A stretch of 64,000 nt of DNA from Panorpa germanica (lineage: Eukaryota > Arthropoda > Insecta > Mecoptera > Panorpidae). Positions 1-13,240 of this stretch are shown here, in pieces; positions within the stretch are counted from its first letter, which is position 1, and the number at the start of each line of letters is the position of its first letter. Below the pieces are notes generated by a model that saw only the letters and a program-made list of their open reading frames with translations, was not told the origin of the DNA and did not search any database. The stretch covers positions 16,806,451 through 16,870,450 of the forward strand of contig OY783213.1 in assembly GCA_963678705.1 (NCBI GenBank), given 5' to 3'. The position numbers were made by a program, and so were the translations under genes.

Positions 1-2688
1 TTGCTGAGAACTTTGTTAACAGGAAGTAACATAAACATTTTTTTAATAAAATATGGTATTTAAATAACAGTTAAAATATTTGTCCTGTTTTATGAATAAA
101 TAAACACACATAAAAAATATTATGTTTAAGTACATTAACAGTATAAATTGAAACACAATAATTAACATAAACATAAGCAATTTCTAGAACGGAAAGGTAA
201 ATAAAAGTTATAATTTATACTACCGCATAGCATAGTAATGATCAATTTATATACTTGTTAGTTGTGACTTAATAAATATGAAAAATAATTACTTATAAAT
301 ATTTAAAATATAATACTTCTTGATGTTTATTTATTACATACTACAACCAATGTCGATAATATAGTTTTCTAGTTTTATTTTAACCATTGACAGATGCTGC
401 CACCACTGTGCGGCATTTAAACTACACAAAGTAAAATCTTGTATACATAAGAGAATTTACAAATAATAAGTAACAATAGAACATTAAAGAAAATACTTCG
501 AGATAATCCAAAAATATAAATAATGCGGAATCGTTTGCCCGCATTGAATTTTTTTGTATTTGTAAAGAACAACTATAGGATTACTTTCATTCAGCACTTG
601 CTTTTCAATTATATATAATTATAAGAATGTATTTGCAATTTAAAAATAACTCTTTGAACACTATTAGTTTTGTGAAAAGAACAATAGTGGGTCAACTCTT
701 TTGAGGTTAGTTTAGACATGTCTAAACAAGTATCACAAAACGCAGGTGTGCTTTTGTAACGCACTTTGAGTTTAATTAACTCAAAACCCAACCGGATTAT
801 AGTCCACATTTGTTTAGCGTGACTAAGGCTTTGAATTCGATCCAGTCGGCTATGATGGTCAATTTTGCCGAGCTTATATCTGCAAACTATAAATGATAAT
901 TGAATGACTTAAATTTTCTTGGATTTATAGGTTTCTTGGAGTAGGGCAAGTTATACAGAACTGCAAGTGAGATTAAAAGAAAGTCTAGAACATAAGGCAG
1001 TACTTAAATCTAGATAACTATGAACCATATTATGGATGTATATTATACAAATGTTTTCGACACAGTGGTATATTGATAAACATTAAAATAAAAACTTCTT
1101 GTCATGATAAAGAGTACTAATGGATAACACTAACTAACTTTTACTTTAATTTTTATCGATACATCACTGTTTTGAAGGAAACCATAGCATTCTCTTTCAT
1201 ATCCTTCCCAGTGTATTCGTTTGGTTAAAATTCGTTGATATACTCTTCGAGTATGAGAACTACGTAACGATCTTATTAGGACGGCTTTGTCGCTTGCAGT
1301 GTGCGATAGGCCTAAAACGAAAAGATACGAGACTTTGACACCATTATCTACAAATATATGATGATTAAAGGTTATACTACATCTCACCAGAAAATCAGAT
1401 ATTTTCTGAAACACGCCACAGCTGAAACCGTTTCTTCAAGGATATAATCAATTCAGCTAAGAGATCTTTTCGGCATTTCTTAAAATGTTAAATGTTCTTT
1501 TACTGGCACGAGTATGTTATTGTTACACTGCCCACACATTTAGAAATTTGCACCTGTGCCTAAAAGTCAAGGAATACAAATTTTAAAAATGAATACAAAT
1601 CTACAAGTAATTACTTTTAATGAATAAAAAGAAAGTGGTAAACTAATCCATACATTATTACGAGTAATAAGCAATTTGTATAGAATGTTTTCCTTTAAAT
1701 ATTGTTGACATTGTTGTTTTTAAGATTAGTTTTATTGTTTAAGTAGTAAAGTTTATTCAAAAGAAATGTACCGTCAAAAGAAAACCACTTGAAGAACTCC
1801 TGTAAAGATCTAAAAAAATAATCTCTGAAACTAAATAAAAAGGTGAAAAATATAAACACTAATCCGTTAAAAAAGTCTTGAAATAACCAGAAAACTAACA
1901 ATAGAATTCCTGCAGAGTTGGTAAGTGTTTACGTAAGGATTATTTCAATTAACTAACTTGAATTATATATGTATTTATGTTTCTTTCTATTTTTTGAGGT
2001 TAGGTTTTGATGTTAACTTACCACAACTGAAGAAAATCTTCGAAATGTTGACATTTCATTACTCATAATGATTGTCTGCTTTTAAATATAACTATTAATT
2101 ATATCCTTGAACGTTTATACTTATTCAAATCATTGAAGCTGGAGCTGGACAAGAATCTTTTCAAATTGACAGATGAATTCTTTTTAGTTAACGAGCACTC
2201 TTGATGCTTATATTAGTATTGCCAGAAAAGTATAAATCATTTTAAATAAATAGTGACAAATGTAAGACACAACTAGTTTCCGCGAAATTTAAACTAGTAT
2301 AATTCCGTTTTATTTATATCTTCAGAATAGGTGTACATTTACAACTACAGATTGCAATACAGGTTGCAAAAATGTAAGCTGTTAGGTTTCCAGAATGATC
2401 TGGTTCTCCGAGATGGCAATTGGCAACACATTTCGACCGTTAAAAAGTAACACAATTGCAATAAAAATAAAAGAATCATTTACACTTGAACACTATTCAA
2501 GTACTCTCGCTTTTAATGTCTCCCGTCTGAAATGATGATGGTGACATAACGGTGACAATAGTTCTTTGATCGATGTTCCTGAGGAATCATAATTCACATT
2601 TATCAGTTGACACAACATGAAAGATGATTATACAATATTACAATTCATTGTGATCTCAATTTTATTATTTAATTTTTTTTTTTTTTAG
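1..2688. other. A+T-rich non-coding stretch
   Basis: No convincing gene is seen. The sequence is A+T-rich with short stop-to-stop frames in all six frames. The only items singled out are a 24-bp motif at 1291-1314 that recurs at 5065-5088 and a 14-T tract (about 2673-2686) that leads into the coding-like block at 2689. A weak tRNA B-box-like string near 827-840 was not accepted. Confidence 0.6.
1291..1314 (+). repeat. short dispersed motif, copy 1 of 2
   Basis: The first 14 bases, CGCTTGCAGTGTGC, are identical to 5065-5078. The following ten bases remain similar (about 19 of 24 matches). The two copies share orientation. The CAGTGTGC core could be the end of a small transposon, but no partner terminus was found, so it is described only as a repeated motif. 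Confidence 0.35.
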
Positions 2689-2880
2689 ATATTTCTGCTC
2701 CTGTCAATTCGAGTGCCACTTCAGTAGTTCCAGTCTCCGTCTTAAGTCTGTATGGATCTACTAGGATGGATCAGACTCTGGGTCCAATGAGTCTATCTTG
2801 AAGTGGATAGATTTATCGGGAACAAAAAGAAATAATGACGGGTCAGATCAAAATTCTGAAGCAGAGGCAGTGGTGTGAAA
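2689..2880 (+). pseudogene. degenerate coding-like block after a splice-acceptor-like tract
   Basis: A T-rich tract ending in TTTTAG lies just upstream and resembles a splice acceptor. Reading from 2691 gives an open frame of about 36 codons containing VVPVSVLSLYGSTRMDQTL and ending in TGA at 2799-2801. A +1 shift near that stop continues in a coding-like frame containing KWIDLSGTKRNNDGSDQN to a stop near 2878. Base composition is more balanced than the flanks. I do not recognise the protein. The frame break suggests an old transposon or retrocopy relic rather than a working exon, but a real terminal exon ending at 2801 is possible. Confidence 0.25.
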
Positions 2881-4050
2881 TTGCAAACTTTTTGTGATTA
2901 TTAACAGAAAAAACACATGTATTACAAATAGGGTTATTATATGAATTTTTTTGTCTAATTGGGTAGAAGCTATCTCAAGGATTTTGATTTTTCTTTCAAT
3001 TTGTTCTCCCTCTATATATTTTTAAGTCTTAAGCGTAAGTTTGAGAACTATAACAAAGGTTTTAAAATTATGACAAACACTTAGAAATGTTACCAGGCAT
3101 ATAAAAATTGGAATTGAACTAGAAAATATAGGAATATTCATTTGCAAAGCGTATTTTTGCGCGTCCAAAGTCATTAAAAGTCAATGGAAGAAAGCTTAAA
3201 ATGTAGATACGTTATTCATCTAACTAATTGCAGCTTTAGATTTTGAATCTAGTTTATAGTTACTTACACAAAACGATTTAAACATAAAAAACATGGTTTT
3301 TTTAATAACATTTAACCTGCTTTATAGTATCGCCATCTATATTTCGCGAATAAAAGTGGCCAAGTATCGTTTCACCTTAAACTGGGGCCAGTAATATCAT
3401 TTGAAACACACTATTTTGAGGTTATATTGTTGTCAACATAATATTAAATATGTTACTTGCTCTTCTAAGAAAAGTGTTACTTGCATTTATGGTTTGTGGC
3501 CAGAACCTATATTTAATAACTTTTTCCATTAAAAAATATATCTTTTGTACGTTATTGTAGTAAATAGATATTATGTCTTGTTATATCTATTATATCCATT
3601 TAGTTCTAAAAATAAACACTCACAGCGCTACCTTCGGCAACAGTGCTGCCTCTATGTTTTATAAGCGGTCCTTATACTTATTAGCGTACACGTAAATTAG
3701 AAATGTATTATTAAATATTAAGGTTTATTATTCCAATCACCTGTAAATATCAAGAAACAATGTTTTGCACTTACAAAAAGTAAATATTCCTGTTTTTGAA
3801 TGGTTATTGTTATTTACTAAAGATTTGCTGGTAGTTTACTAACCAACTAGCACAAAACAACTAGTTAGAAAGAGATAAAACATATAGAGCTACAAACACC
3901 GAACTTCTAACAGGTATCAACTTGCATTTCCATTTCCCGTTTGTTCGTTTTGGAATGTTCCTTTTTGTTTGAGTTAAATGATCCCACGGTTTCACAGTTT
4001 TAAACAAAAAAGTTTGTCAATATTGACGCATTTATCATAATGATCTCGCT

Positions 4051-4074
4051 GACGTTGACGTTTACGTTTACGCT
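4051..4074 (+). repeat. hexamer tandem array
   Basis: Four imperfect 6-bp units, GACGTT GACGTT TACGTT TACGCT, run in tandem. Adjacent units differ by one or two bases. Nothing indicates a function. Confidence 0.6.
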
Positions 4075-5064
4075 GACAGTACACCTCGATGATGATAATG
4101 ATAGTTACAATGATTTCATTAATCAGTTTATTTAACTTTTGTTGATTTGCAACTTAGTGCGTTGAGTATTAATTATGATTTGTTTCATTATTTTTTATGT
4201 TATAAGTTTTTTAAGTATTGATAATTTAGAAAGGTGATAGATTCCATTTGTTTAAGAGGAACGAGGTTTGGTTAGCCGAGAGACACGTGGTGAAACTTGA
4301 TTGACACATGAAGTGTCAGACTTAACAATGACGGGCACTATGTTAAAATATATTGTGTGGTACTTCTGCTGTAGATTTTCTGAGAAATATTTGTTTTTTA
4401 GTCCTTTTTAGATTAAAGTTATGTAGGCTATTGATGTGGAAAGTAATATTTCTTAATTAGCGGTCATCTATAGGATACGTCATACTATTGTGATGAGTTT
4501 TTAACTACTCTCCCCGCTCAAGTCACGTCTTGACACACATTGAGTACTCCCAAAGTTGTGACGTCACTTATTTCAAACAAATATTTCTTTGTTTTTCTAT
4601 TTTTTTTTAATGTTGAATATTAGATTATGGGTCGGTTGCTGTACTCATAGTTATTGCAATAGTTAATTAAATTAGACAGCTAAAGGGATGGGAAGGAAAA
4701 AACAAAGAAAAAGAATCTAAATTTCAATGACATTGAATCAATCTGCTTATCAATACGTTACTCATGTCACTGATTCTTGGTTTACAAATTCCTCTAAATT
4801 TACATTAGATTTAAAATTATGACAATGTAAATAAATAACAAGATTGTGACATAAAGTTATGTTTATTATAGTAACAAGTGTAAATATTATTGTACAGTTA
4901 GATGTTCGTTATATTTTTTGAAATGATACAAATAATAAAAGATAAGTATTTTGTAAAGTTTTCATACTTTACAACAGGACATAACTGTAGTTTATCCAAA
5001 CAAAATAACTGCGTCAGTGCCGCTTCAAATAGAAAGTTACCATTTTATAAAAATCGCTTAAATA

Positions 5065-5088
5065 CGCTTGCAGTGTGCAACAGACCTT
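5065..5088 (+). repeat. short dispersed motif, copy 2 of 2
   Basis: Same orientation as the copy at 1291-1314, with a perfect 14-bp core and a diverged tail. Its local context has no other similarity to the first copy that I can see. Confidence 0.35.
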
Positions 5089-5937
5089 AATTGCGAATAA
5101 CCCTGTTTTAGAATAATAATCAAATTCGTTATGTTTCAAATTATTAGCACAATAAGACCGTTGTTTGAATTATCTAAAATGAAAACCTGTTAAATACAAA
5201 CGGTTATCAATAAAGTTAACGATAATTAAACTAATCAATACTCAATTTGATCATCGGCCATATTGAAATCAGCTTAGAGTGACGTCATCACACGAATTGT
5301 AAATAAACGTTAAATTTTTATGTGGTCAAACATTTCATGGGTCTGCATTAAGTATTGCGTTAATGAGTTAATACTCTGCCCAGGTTTACTAGGTTCAGGT
5401 CCAAGACCATGAGATGCAGAAGATGAGCAAACGCAGATCAATTGCGTTAAGACGACACTCGACTTGACGTGTTTACACATCCTTTGTTGACTTAACAATT
5501 AAATTATTGTGATATCAGCCGTCGAGTGTTGAGTAGGTATTAGTTATTATGTATTTGTCATCGACTGTGAGTGGGTATTGCAAAGTATGATGCATAAGCA
5601 GAGGCGAATTAAGGGGTAACATCACAAGTAACTTATTTACAATTATATTACAATTCATAAGTCGAACATAATATTGGTACAATAGTATTTATTAATAAAA
5701 AAAAGAAGATGTAACCAGGGTAACACTAGAGATAACAAAGGTAATTTCAAGTTTGGGTAACATTAGGTTCTTTCTTCTTCAAAGAAATACAGTTTAGTAT
5801 GTATTTATTTTTGTATTTTATTATACGAGGGTAGTTTTATAATTCAGTAACTTTTTGAATTTCTCGTGCAGCTTGCGTCAACTGTCATCTATTATTAGAC
5901 TACTGTCTAATTTAGCCATTGAAAACAGACATCCAGT

Positions 5938-6565
5938 AATGGGCTTGTGTCCTCATTTTTTAGTAGTCGATTTTTCAATTGTTGGTTGAAATTGATGTTA
6001 ATAAATGTGTATTAGCGTGTCTATTTTATTAAATATCTAAATATTGACGGAGATATAGCAATTAAAAGTTTGAATTGTAGTTTTAGCGCTAGAAATGGTC
6101 GGCCATATTTGTATGACGTGAAATGCATTTTAACGTCAGTTATTTGTTGAGTAGGTCAGTGCTGTGGTACTGTTCTGTAGCTGTTGGTAGTCAAATAATC
6201 AAGTCAAATCAAAGAATAATAAGTTTTTATTTTATTTAACCCTGTTACGGCAGACATAATATTGGAATTTGAGTGTTCCTTGAAATAGCTGTAAATAATA
6301 TTTGATATATAACATATAGCAGAGATTTATGATCTGTAAGGTTGGTAACCTTACACAAGGATGGTGATGTCACATGCACTTGGGATGTATACAACGTTGA
6401 ATTCCTTTAATAATTAAAGAGGCAAAATGACTTTTTTAATTATTAATATCTTTTAACATATAAGGAGTTATTAAAAAATAATTGAACATTCGAGGTTCTA
6501 GTAACCCACTTTATCAATATATAGTACACTTTTATAGAAATTAAAACATAGGACACAAGCCCATT
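5938..6565. mobile_element. 628-bp block bounded by 16-bp perfect inverted repeats
   Basis: AATGGGCTTGTGTCCT at 5938-5953 is the exact reverse complement of 6550-6565. Just outside both ends lie imperfect direct repeats, CATTGAAAACAGACATCC (5918-5935) and CATTGAAAGCAGCTATCC (6563-6580, overlapping the right arm by three bases). The interior has no open frame of note. Its right part (6372-6546) is a member of a repeat family with another copy at 44404-44580. The right end abuts a mariner transposase relic, and CGAGGGTAGTT at 5826-5836 resembles a mariner 5' terminus. The block may be a non-autonomous element nested in a mariner copy, or the product of rearrangement. No clean target duplication is seen. 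Confidence 0.45.
6372..6546 (+). repeat. dispersed repeat family, copy 1
   Basis: Aligns over about 175 bp with 44404-44580 in the same orientation. Shared strings include CTTTAATAATTAAAGA, AGTTATTAAAAAATAATTG and TTTATCAATATATAGT, with small indels between them. By eye, identity is about three quarters. The 3' boundary here falls close to the inverted-repeat arm at 6550. It is non-coding and is probably part of a non-autonomous transposon. Confidence 0.6.
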
Positions 6566-6617
6566 GAAAGCAGCTATCCGTGCCATGGACGCTGCGATTG
6601 TGATTCAGTTTGTAGTC

Positions 6618-6897
6618 ACCATGGCAAAATCCATAAATTAGGCTTCGAACTGCTCCCCATGCTGTATATTCTTCAGATTTAGTCCACTGCGACTATTTCC
6701 TGTTTCTAAACCTGAAGAAATAGTTGGTCGGTAAGAGATTTGGGTCAAACAAAGAAGTCATCACTGAAACAAACGCCTATTTTGACGGCCTTGAGAAAAC
6801 CTACTATTTAGAAGGAATAAAAAAATTGGAAAACCCTGGACTAAATGTATCAAGCTTAAAGGAGACTATGTTGATAAATAAAAAATTTAAAAAATGA
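6618..6897 (+). pseudogene. mariner transposase, C-terminal relic
   Basis: This is the end of a Tc1/mariner-superfamily DDD transposase, which in intact form cuts and pastes the element in the nucleus. In three frames joined by small indels one reads KIHKLGFELLP (from 6626), then YSSDLVHCDYFLFLNLKK and, after an in-frame TAG at 6721, GKRFGSNKEVITETNAYF and TYYLEGIKKLE, with the final stop at 6895-6897. These match the mariner order: the PYSPDLAPxDYxLF box holding the last catalytic aspartate, then the GKRF and YYxxGIxKLE motifs. The N-terminal DNA-binding region and the first two catalytic aspartates are absent. Frameshifts and the stop make it non-functional. Identification as mariner is firm; the subfamily is not assigned. 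Confidence 0.9.
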
Positions 6898-8037
6898 AAA
6901 AGGAATCAGTCAATTATCCTTGTACTTAATTAAAAACAAAAAAAACAATTTAGAATAATAATTTTGAATATAAACTTTACATTATGTTAGCGCTATTTGG
7001 TCCTGTGAGTACTCGCGGAATAGCATGACATCAATATAGGCCTAGCGGTGACATCATGCAGACGTACAAATTCATCAGGGATGTTTATGCACATGTTTTA
7101 GGACTTATAGACCAGGAGACGTGTCTGAGGAACCTGCACTTTGACCAGTGATAAACAATGAATACTATACGGTCTTCACGGGCTTTAAAGAACTCGTTTT
7201 ACAATACATAAATTGCAAAAAGAAAAATTGAATTAAATGAATATTCAAACAGCTGATAGGTATAATCAAACTGTTAACAATTTTCTATTTATAGTTTTAT
7301 TTTTTAGTGCTATTGAATGGTAAGTCATTGTTCCAATAATTGTAGTGGAAGCTATAACATGTTTGATGCTCTACACTATACGAGACTGTGAATAGGGATT
7401 CTGTAAATTGTAACATAATCAAATAAACACAAAACGTAAATATTACACAACTTTTTTGCAACATTTTGTCCGGTAAAATTTTGTTCCTTTTGAGCACAAT
7501 ATTTGAACATGTCCCAATTGACCAAGTTAATTTCTGTGTGAAATGCATTGCACTAAAAACACCCTGGAAGGTATCCATTCACGTTCTAATGATACAGAAG
7601 ACTTTGATTTGAAATCTGCCAAGAGATTCCATTCTTTTAAGACGTTCGCCAAGCTGGTATACTAATTTTGATCGAATTGAATATTACCATATTTGGAATT
7701 ACCCGCTTTCTTGTCGCTAATTATTTGGTGTGGCTGCATTCGCGATTTTGCCGTTTTTGTGGTTTAGGAATTCTGCCAGTTTAATTGTGACAAGTAAAAT
7801 TATTTTTTTTACAAAAAGTTTCAAGTTTATCGCTTCGCAAATATCAATAGGTTGATAGCGTATCAATTCTTATACCTAAATAAAAAAATGTAATTTTCTA
7901 GATCTTTCCTTTTGCTAGTGAATCCATCTCCATTGCACTTCATCAGTGAGTAAGTTAATGTTATGAGTAATAAATGTTACAGTCTGTGCCTTTACTTCCA
8001 ACTCCCTGCTGTTCTCCTGATTCTTCTCTATCTACGT

Positions 8038-8057
8038 TATACGCTATACGCTATACC
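8038..8057 (+). repeat. 7-bp tandem array
   Basis: TATACGC is repeated twice and followed by a partial third unit. It is too short to infer anything beyond slippage. Confidence 0.6.
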
Positions 8058-9368
8058 GTTCTTCAGATCAGTTCCTCTGTACTTGTGGTTTTGATTGCTG
8101 AACCACTGAACGCTTGATCCTCCATCTGTTTGCTATGGTATCTTTAGTGTTGAGAGCTGATCACTGAAAGACGTATGGCGACCATTGCTAAGGTAAATCC
8201 ACAGAGATCGTGGGAACAACGGCCAATAAATGTTTTAGTGTTTTATGATTTTATAGCGGAACTGTGTACAAGAGAAGTATGATTTATATATCGATAATAA
8301 AAGAGCATTGGGCTCCAAGGCGGCAATACACTAAATTTGGTTTCAGTAAAAAGTTTTTCATTAAACTTAATTAATTGGATTTTTTAAGGAATCTTTAATA
8401 ACAACTTTATATTTGTTCACTATTTGTTTAATAAGAAAATTATTTGATTAATGTTTAGTTCCCAATTAAGCGTTAGCTATAATAGACTCTCATTCAAATA
8501 TACTTGTTGTACAACTGAACTCAAATTAGGTTGTGAATTTATTTTTTAGGGGTCGACTTTCGTTGTTATCATTGCAGTAGATGACGTCACGAACTGAAAA
8601 GAATATAATAACTAATATTATTTTTTTCCCGTTTTATACCACGACATTATATTGAAACATTATGGGTCGACTCAACGATTACTATAGCTTTGACGTTCAA
8701 TGCTGCATCTCTTTTGCACTTCTCTTGTTTAACAGTGAAGGTAAAGGTTGACAAATGGTAGTGTGGAACAAGGTGAGGAAACAAGAAGTTTTGTAACTCT
8801 ATAAGTAACTAAAATTTGGTCCAATTCTTTCGAAACCCACTTTACAGTTAACAATAAGTTTATCTAACGTATAGTGTACATCCGTCTTCACTCAATCATA
8901 GTACAGTAGTAAAACAAACTGCTTTCTATTATCTACAGACGAACTGAGTGATTGGGTGCAATGATCAATACTTAAAAAGCATTGATTGATCGAAGAATGG
9001 AGATCGCTCCATTCCCTGCGTGTGGCCTCCGGGACATGCCGCAGATCTAGAAAATTTTAAAGCTGAACTGATACTTTATAAGAACTGGTGAATCGTTATA
9101 AAAAGTAGTTTTTGACACGTGACAACTGTCAAATTACGAAAGTGTATTCATGGAAAGTAAAATTTTTAATAACTTCTCTTGTTTGATTGTGCTAAGCTCG
9201 GAATGGGAATATGGTAGGTAGTGAACCGAACACTGCTCACCAATGGCATGAGGGATGCAATGTCAACGGATACACCCTTATTCAAATATACCACGATCAC
9301 AATCTAAACGAGTGCCAACTGCTGACCGAACCTACCAGTTCGAACGAGAACTGGTGAGAGACGTGTCC

Positions 9369-9391
9369 AACCCGAAGACATAGCAGTCAGC
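9369..9391 (+). repeat. dispersed motif possibly from a LINE ORF, copy 1
   Basis: AACCCGAAGACATAGCAGTC and the next bases match 57394-57416 with about one or two differences over 23 bp. Upstream a clean frame reads RVPTADRTYQFERELVRDV then SNPKT before TAG. It resembles the charged segment with an NPK motif found before the reverse-transcriptase domain in several LINE clades. The resemblance is short and the stop is shared by both copies, so the LINE origin is only a suggestion. Confidence 0.35.
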
Positions 9392-12300
9392 GTAAAATTG
9401 AATAATTAAATTTGGATATTACCTAGTAAAGGACCTTCTTTAGAACCAATAGTGATATTTAATTTTTTCTGGCTGTCAGACCTTTCATCTACGTAGACAT
9501 ACGAGTTGGCTGACTCGTTTAATCGCTCCTAACTTACTTGTTGTACTTCATATTGTCACAGACAACACATTCTAACCGTTGCATTTAAACAAATAAATGA
9601 AACCAACCTGACCTGACTTTACTAAATTAAACACAACTCATTCAAATGATAAGTAATGATTTTATTTTCTCAGGAATCTTACAATTTGTCATATATATCT
9701 TGACAGGTCGTCAGGGCTAACTTAATCCTTTAAGGAAGCCGCCACTTCGTGTCTAATGCTCCCGTGGGATAGAGATTTATTTAATTATGTTTTTTTAATA
9801 TGAAACAGGTAAATATATAAAAAGTAATTTGCAAATTATTGTGAGGTGCACGCCCTCGGGACGCCCTTTTGTGGTTAAAGGAGAAAGGGTTGTTTGGCGA
9901 TTGTTCGGTTTAGTATGTAGAAGGTAAACTCTTGGATGAATTGTGTTTATTTGATTAATGATAGCTCTAGTTATTTGTTTCTATTTTTATTTCATGGTAA
10001 ACTTTGTATTGTAGAGTAATTTTGTTTTTATAAAATGTAACGGTATATTTGTTTGTGGTACAATGAAATAGCCTTTTCTAAAAATCAGAAATAAGGTCGA
10101 GTGATATATTAAGTTGCGCTTGCTGAAGTAACTAAAAAATATAAATATATATCTTCATCAGACCTCCATGTACAAATGTTAAATAAACCCAGAAAATACC
10201 TGACACCCTTTACTCGCTTTTTCGGTGGGGTACAAGGTTTTGTACGCCTACGAATTACCTTTTTCTAGGTGTCACTAGCGAAACCGACTCTATTTAGTAT
10301 AGAACTGCTTTCCAACTTATTCGAGAGCGTCTTTGTATTAACATAATCCATAGCAGACATGAGATAAACCCATCCACCCAGATGAAAACGAAAAAACACA
10401 GATATGGGTGGAAAAACTTTGGGTTGGAAGTTCTAATTTGATTGAACATTCAGACTTTTCTAGAATTGGTTTTATTATAGTTAAAAAAGGTCAGTAATGC
10501 ATTTTTGGTAAACAGTAATTTCTTTATCTTGTACATATGTGGTCTAACCTGGATTTAAATTTGGCTTTCCAGTTTAGTTTCTTTCCCTATCTCGAAAACC
10601 AGAACTCTTACAAATATTCTGTTAAGAACTTTTTTGTAGATAAAGATATTATCTACAACTTTTATTGATAACATTTTGTAGTAACTTTTATAACAAAAGA
10701 GTTAGAATCAAAATAAACCTTAAATAAAGTGGTGTAAATAGACTGTACTACTGCAGAACAATTTTGTGTGGTGATTTATATTATTGGTAATAGATTATTT
10801 GTAGAATTATTGACATAATCTAGAATTTTCAAACTTACTTAATGCAAGAACATGTCTGTAGGCAATAAATATCAAAGCAAATCAATAATACTTATCAAAG
10901 AGCACATCTCCCTTCAATATCAGTTGTAACTAGACTGCAATAAAGTTTGATAGCGATCTACAATGCTCGACATTTGTAACTATAGTTTTTATAATAAATC
11001 TAAAAACAACTTTCTTATTGTTAAATTTATTAAATAAATATTAATTTTAATTTTTAATTTCTAATATACTGATTACCTGATTGGTTATTGATTAAATATT
11101 TAATTAGCTGTACTTGTTTTTAATATTATTATTATTCTTTAGTTGAGTGTTCTATGTTTTAGTTGGACGTTTCTCGGATCGGTGACTTTTCCGATCTTTC
11201 CGACAATCTTCTATGAAGCAATTATTTAAATACTGCTCCAGAGAACTTAACTCTCGCTACTACAAAATTATCTCCACTAAAAGATTTAAAATTATTTATT
11301 TTAAAAGTGATAAAAAATCTTGGTATAATAGTATTATTTTAATTGATATACTAAAACTTTCAGCAGATGATTTCCGTTAAATTTAAAATTATGGTATAAT
11401 TGCAGATTTAAATAATGATGACAAATTTTATGGTGATTATAATTCTTAAATTGCCCAATTAATTATACCACGGAAATTCCTTTTGTCTGTCATTGGCTAT
11501 ATTAACATTATTTACAATTTTATACCTTTCGTTTTGTTGAATGGTTTTCTGGAACTCATAAACCATTAAGTTACTATAGATCCTGTGTGAATCCTATTAA
11601 AAGTCTCATAAACCTGTACGTACTACTAACCATATAGGAATGCGTTTGATTTTAATCCCAACGAACAGTCATTGAAGTTGTTACATATCTTTTTGTATAA
11701 ATATTTCTTAAAATTGTTTTTATCTTTTGGCTTTATAATCTCTATTGCATTTACTTAATCTCTTGCAACTTACTCTAAAATAATTTAATAATAAACTTAA
11801 CCAAACTTTACAAAGGATACTTAAAATATAACTAGCAGTTTGTTGCAAATTTACAACGCTCTGCAAGTAAGGGTTAAAATGTTAAATAGTAATGTATAAA
11901 ATATACTTGCAACTTCATTGATTCTTAGTCGAACACATAAGGATACAAATGTAAAATAACAAAACCACACGTAGTAGTTAAGTCTAAAGAAGGGATGAAA
12001 TTAAAAACACAGCAGCTGAATCACAAACAAGATTTTTCAAAGCTTGTTAAAGATGTCACTCTGATTGACAGCTAACGCCATTAATTGGCTACTTTTGTTT
12101 TAATTTATTATTTTTAACTTTGTAATAAAAAAAAGAAGAAGAAAAGGAATTGAATTAACTGAAACAGGTTGTAGTATTTATTTTTAAGGGTTTACTAAGG
12201 GTAAGATTAATGTTAAACACGAATGACATATTTTAGAATTTGAACTTTTTTATCCGATTATAGTGCTAGTAGTATGGGGTCCAACATTTCAACAAACTAG

Positions 12301-13240
12301 GTTACGATTTATTATACTTTGTTTCTGATTTGACATTTTATTTTTTAAATGATTACCGTGACAAGAATTTAAAAAAGTTTGAAAAGGTATTTATTTTTAT
12401 TTGAAATAAAATATTGTTAATGTAAATAAAATGAAGATTTGTTTCCTTTGAATTTAATCAGATTATAGCCAAGTTGTTAGAGCAGAGAATAAATGGCATT
12501 TGATCTGGGGAAGGTGAGGAAATTGCGTGAACATTGTATACGTATACTCAGGGGAACATTATATCGTTCAGTGGGTAGGGAATTATGAATAACAAACAGC
12601 AAGGGAGGAAAAGGGACTGCTGGTTTAACTTGTCAACACCATAGCCTTCCCATTGATAATCCCATTGATAATATAAGAAAGTAACGTTTTAATTACTAGG
12701 AAGAGAAGAGAGTGCTCACTCCAAAGTGTATACCATTACAAGGACACTGCACTGACAGTATGTTAGGATACTTCTTTAAGAGTAAAAAAAGATTTACCTA
12801 ATAATTTAAATATAGTTTTGTAGTTAATATCGTGATATACTTTTTCCTACGATTACTACTCCTCCGTAAAACATACAAATATAAAAAACAGTATCTTTGT
12901 AGTGAGTTTAGGTCTTTTTCTGACTCAAACAACACAGAATTTTATGAACAAAGCTTCCAAAACACGTAGTATAGAATTTCTTATTAGGAAATCCTTTTCT
13001 ATAAATGTCTTTGATCTTTTTGTGGTCCACTGTGTACTAAAATAAACAAGAAACTCACTCCTGTATTCATCGCCTGCTGGGTTTGCCAACCCTTTTCACT
13101 TTTTAGGATTTTGAGCGAAGAGTTTGTGGGTTTTTGGATGAAATTTCTTATCCTAGTTCTTGTATATAAGGGTACAATAGGTATGACAGGTATGAAGGCA
13201 CAGATCAGTAATTACCCAAGGTGCTATTCCATGGGCACCG

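Larger units (their letters stand above)
2881..5820. other. A+T-rich non-coding stretch
   Basis: Nothing gene-like was seen. It contains a four-unit hexamer array (4051-4074), the second copy of the short motif (5065-5088) and scattered short frames of the length expected by chance. Confidence 0.55.
6898..13240. other. A+T-rich non-coding stretch
   Basis: No gene is supported. Small items are a 7-bp tandem array at 8038-8057, a motif at 9369-9391 shared with 57394-57416, and a weak coding-like frame just upstream of that motif (about 9310-9377). A 93-codon frame on the minus strand at 7297-7578 has no splice context or composition shift and is taken as chance. Confidence 0.55.

Noticed and set aside
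815..860. tRNA or SINE B-box-like TTGAATTCGATCC
   Set aside because: There is no A-box at the right distance and no stem pairing; a single weak box is not enough.
1130..1414. 94-codon minus frame
   Set aside because: Its length is within chance expectation, and it overlaps a dispersed motif and a small hairpin.
5310..5498. 62-codon minus frame
   Set aside because: No splice context, no composition shift and no family resemblance.
11355..11385. Reverse-transcriptase catalytic-box-like SADD
   Set aside because: The surrounding sequence is A+T-rich with stops on both sides and has no other reverse-transcriptase motif.
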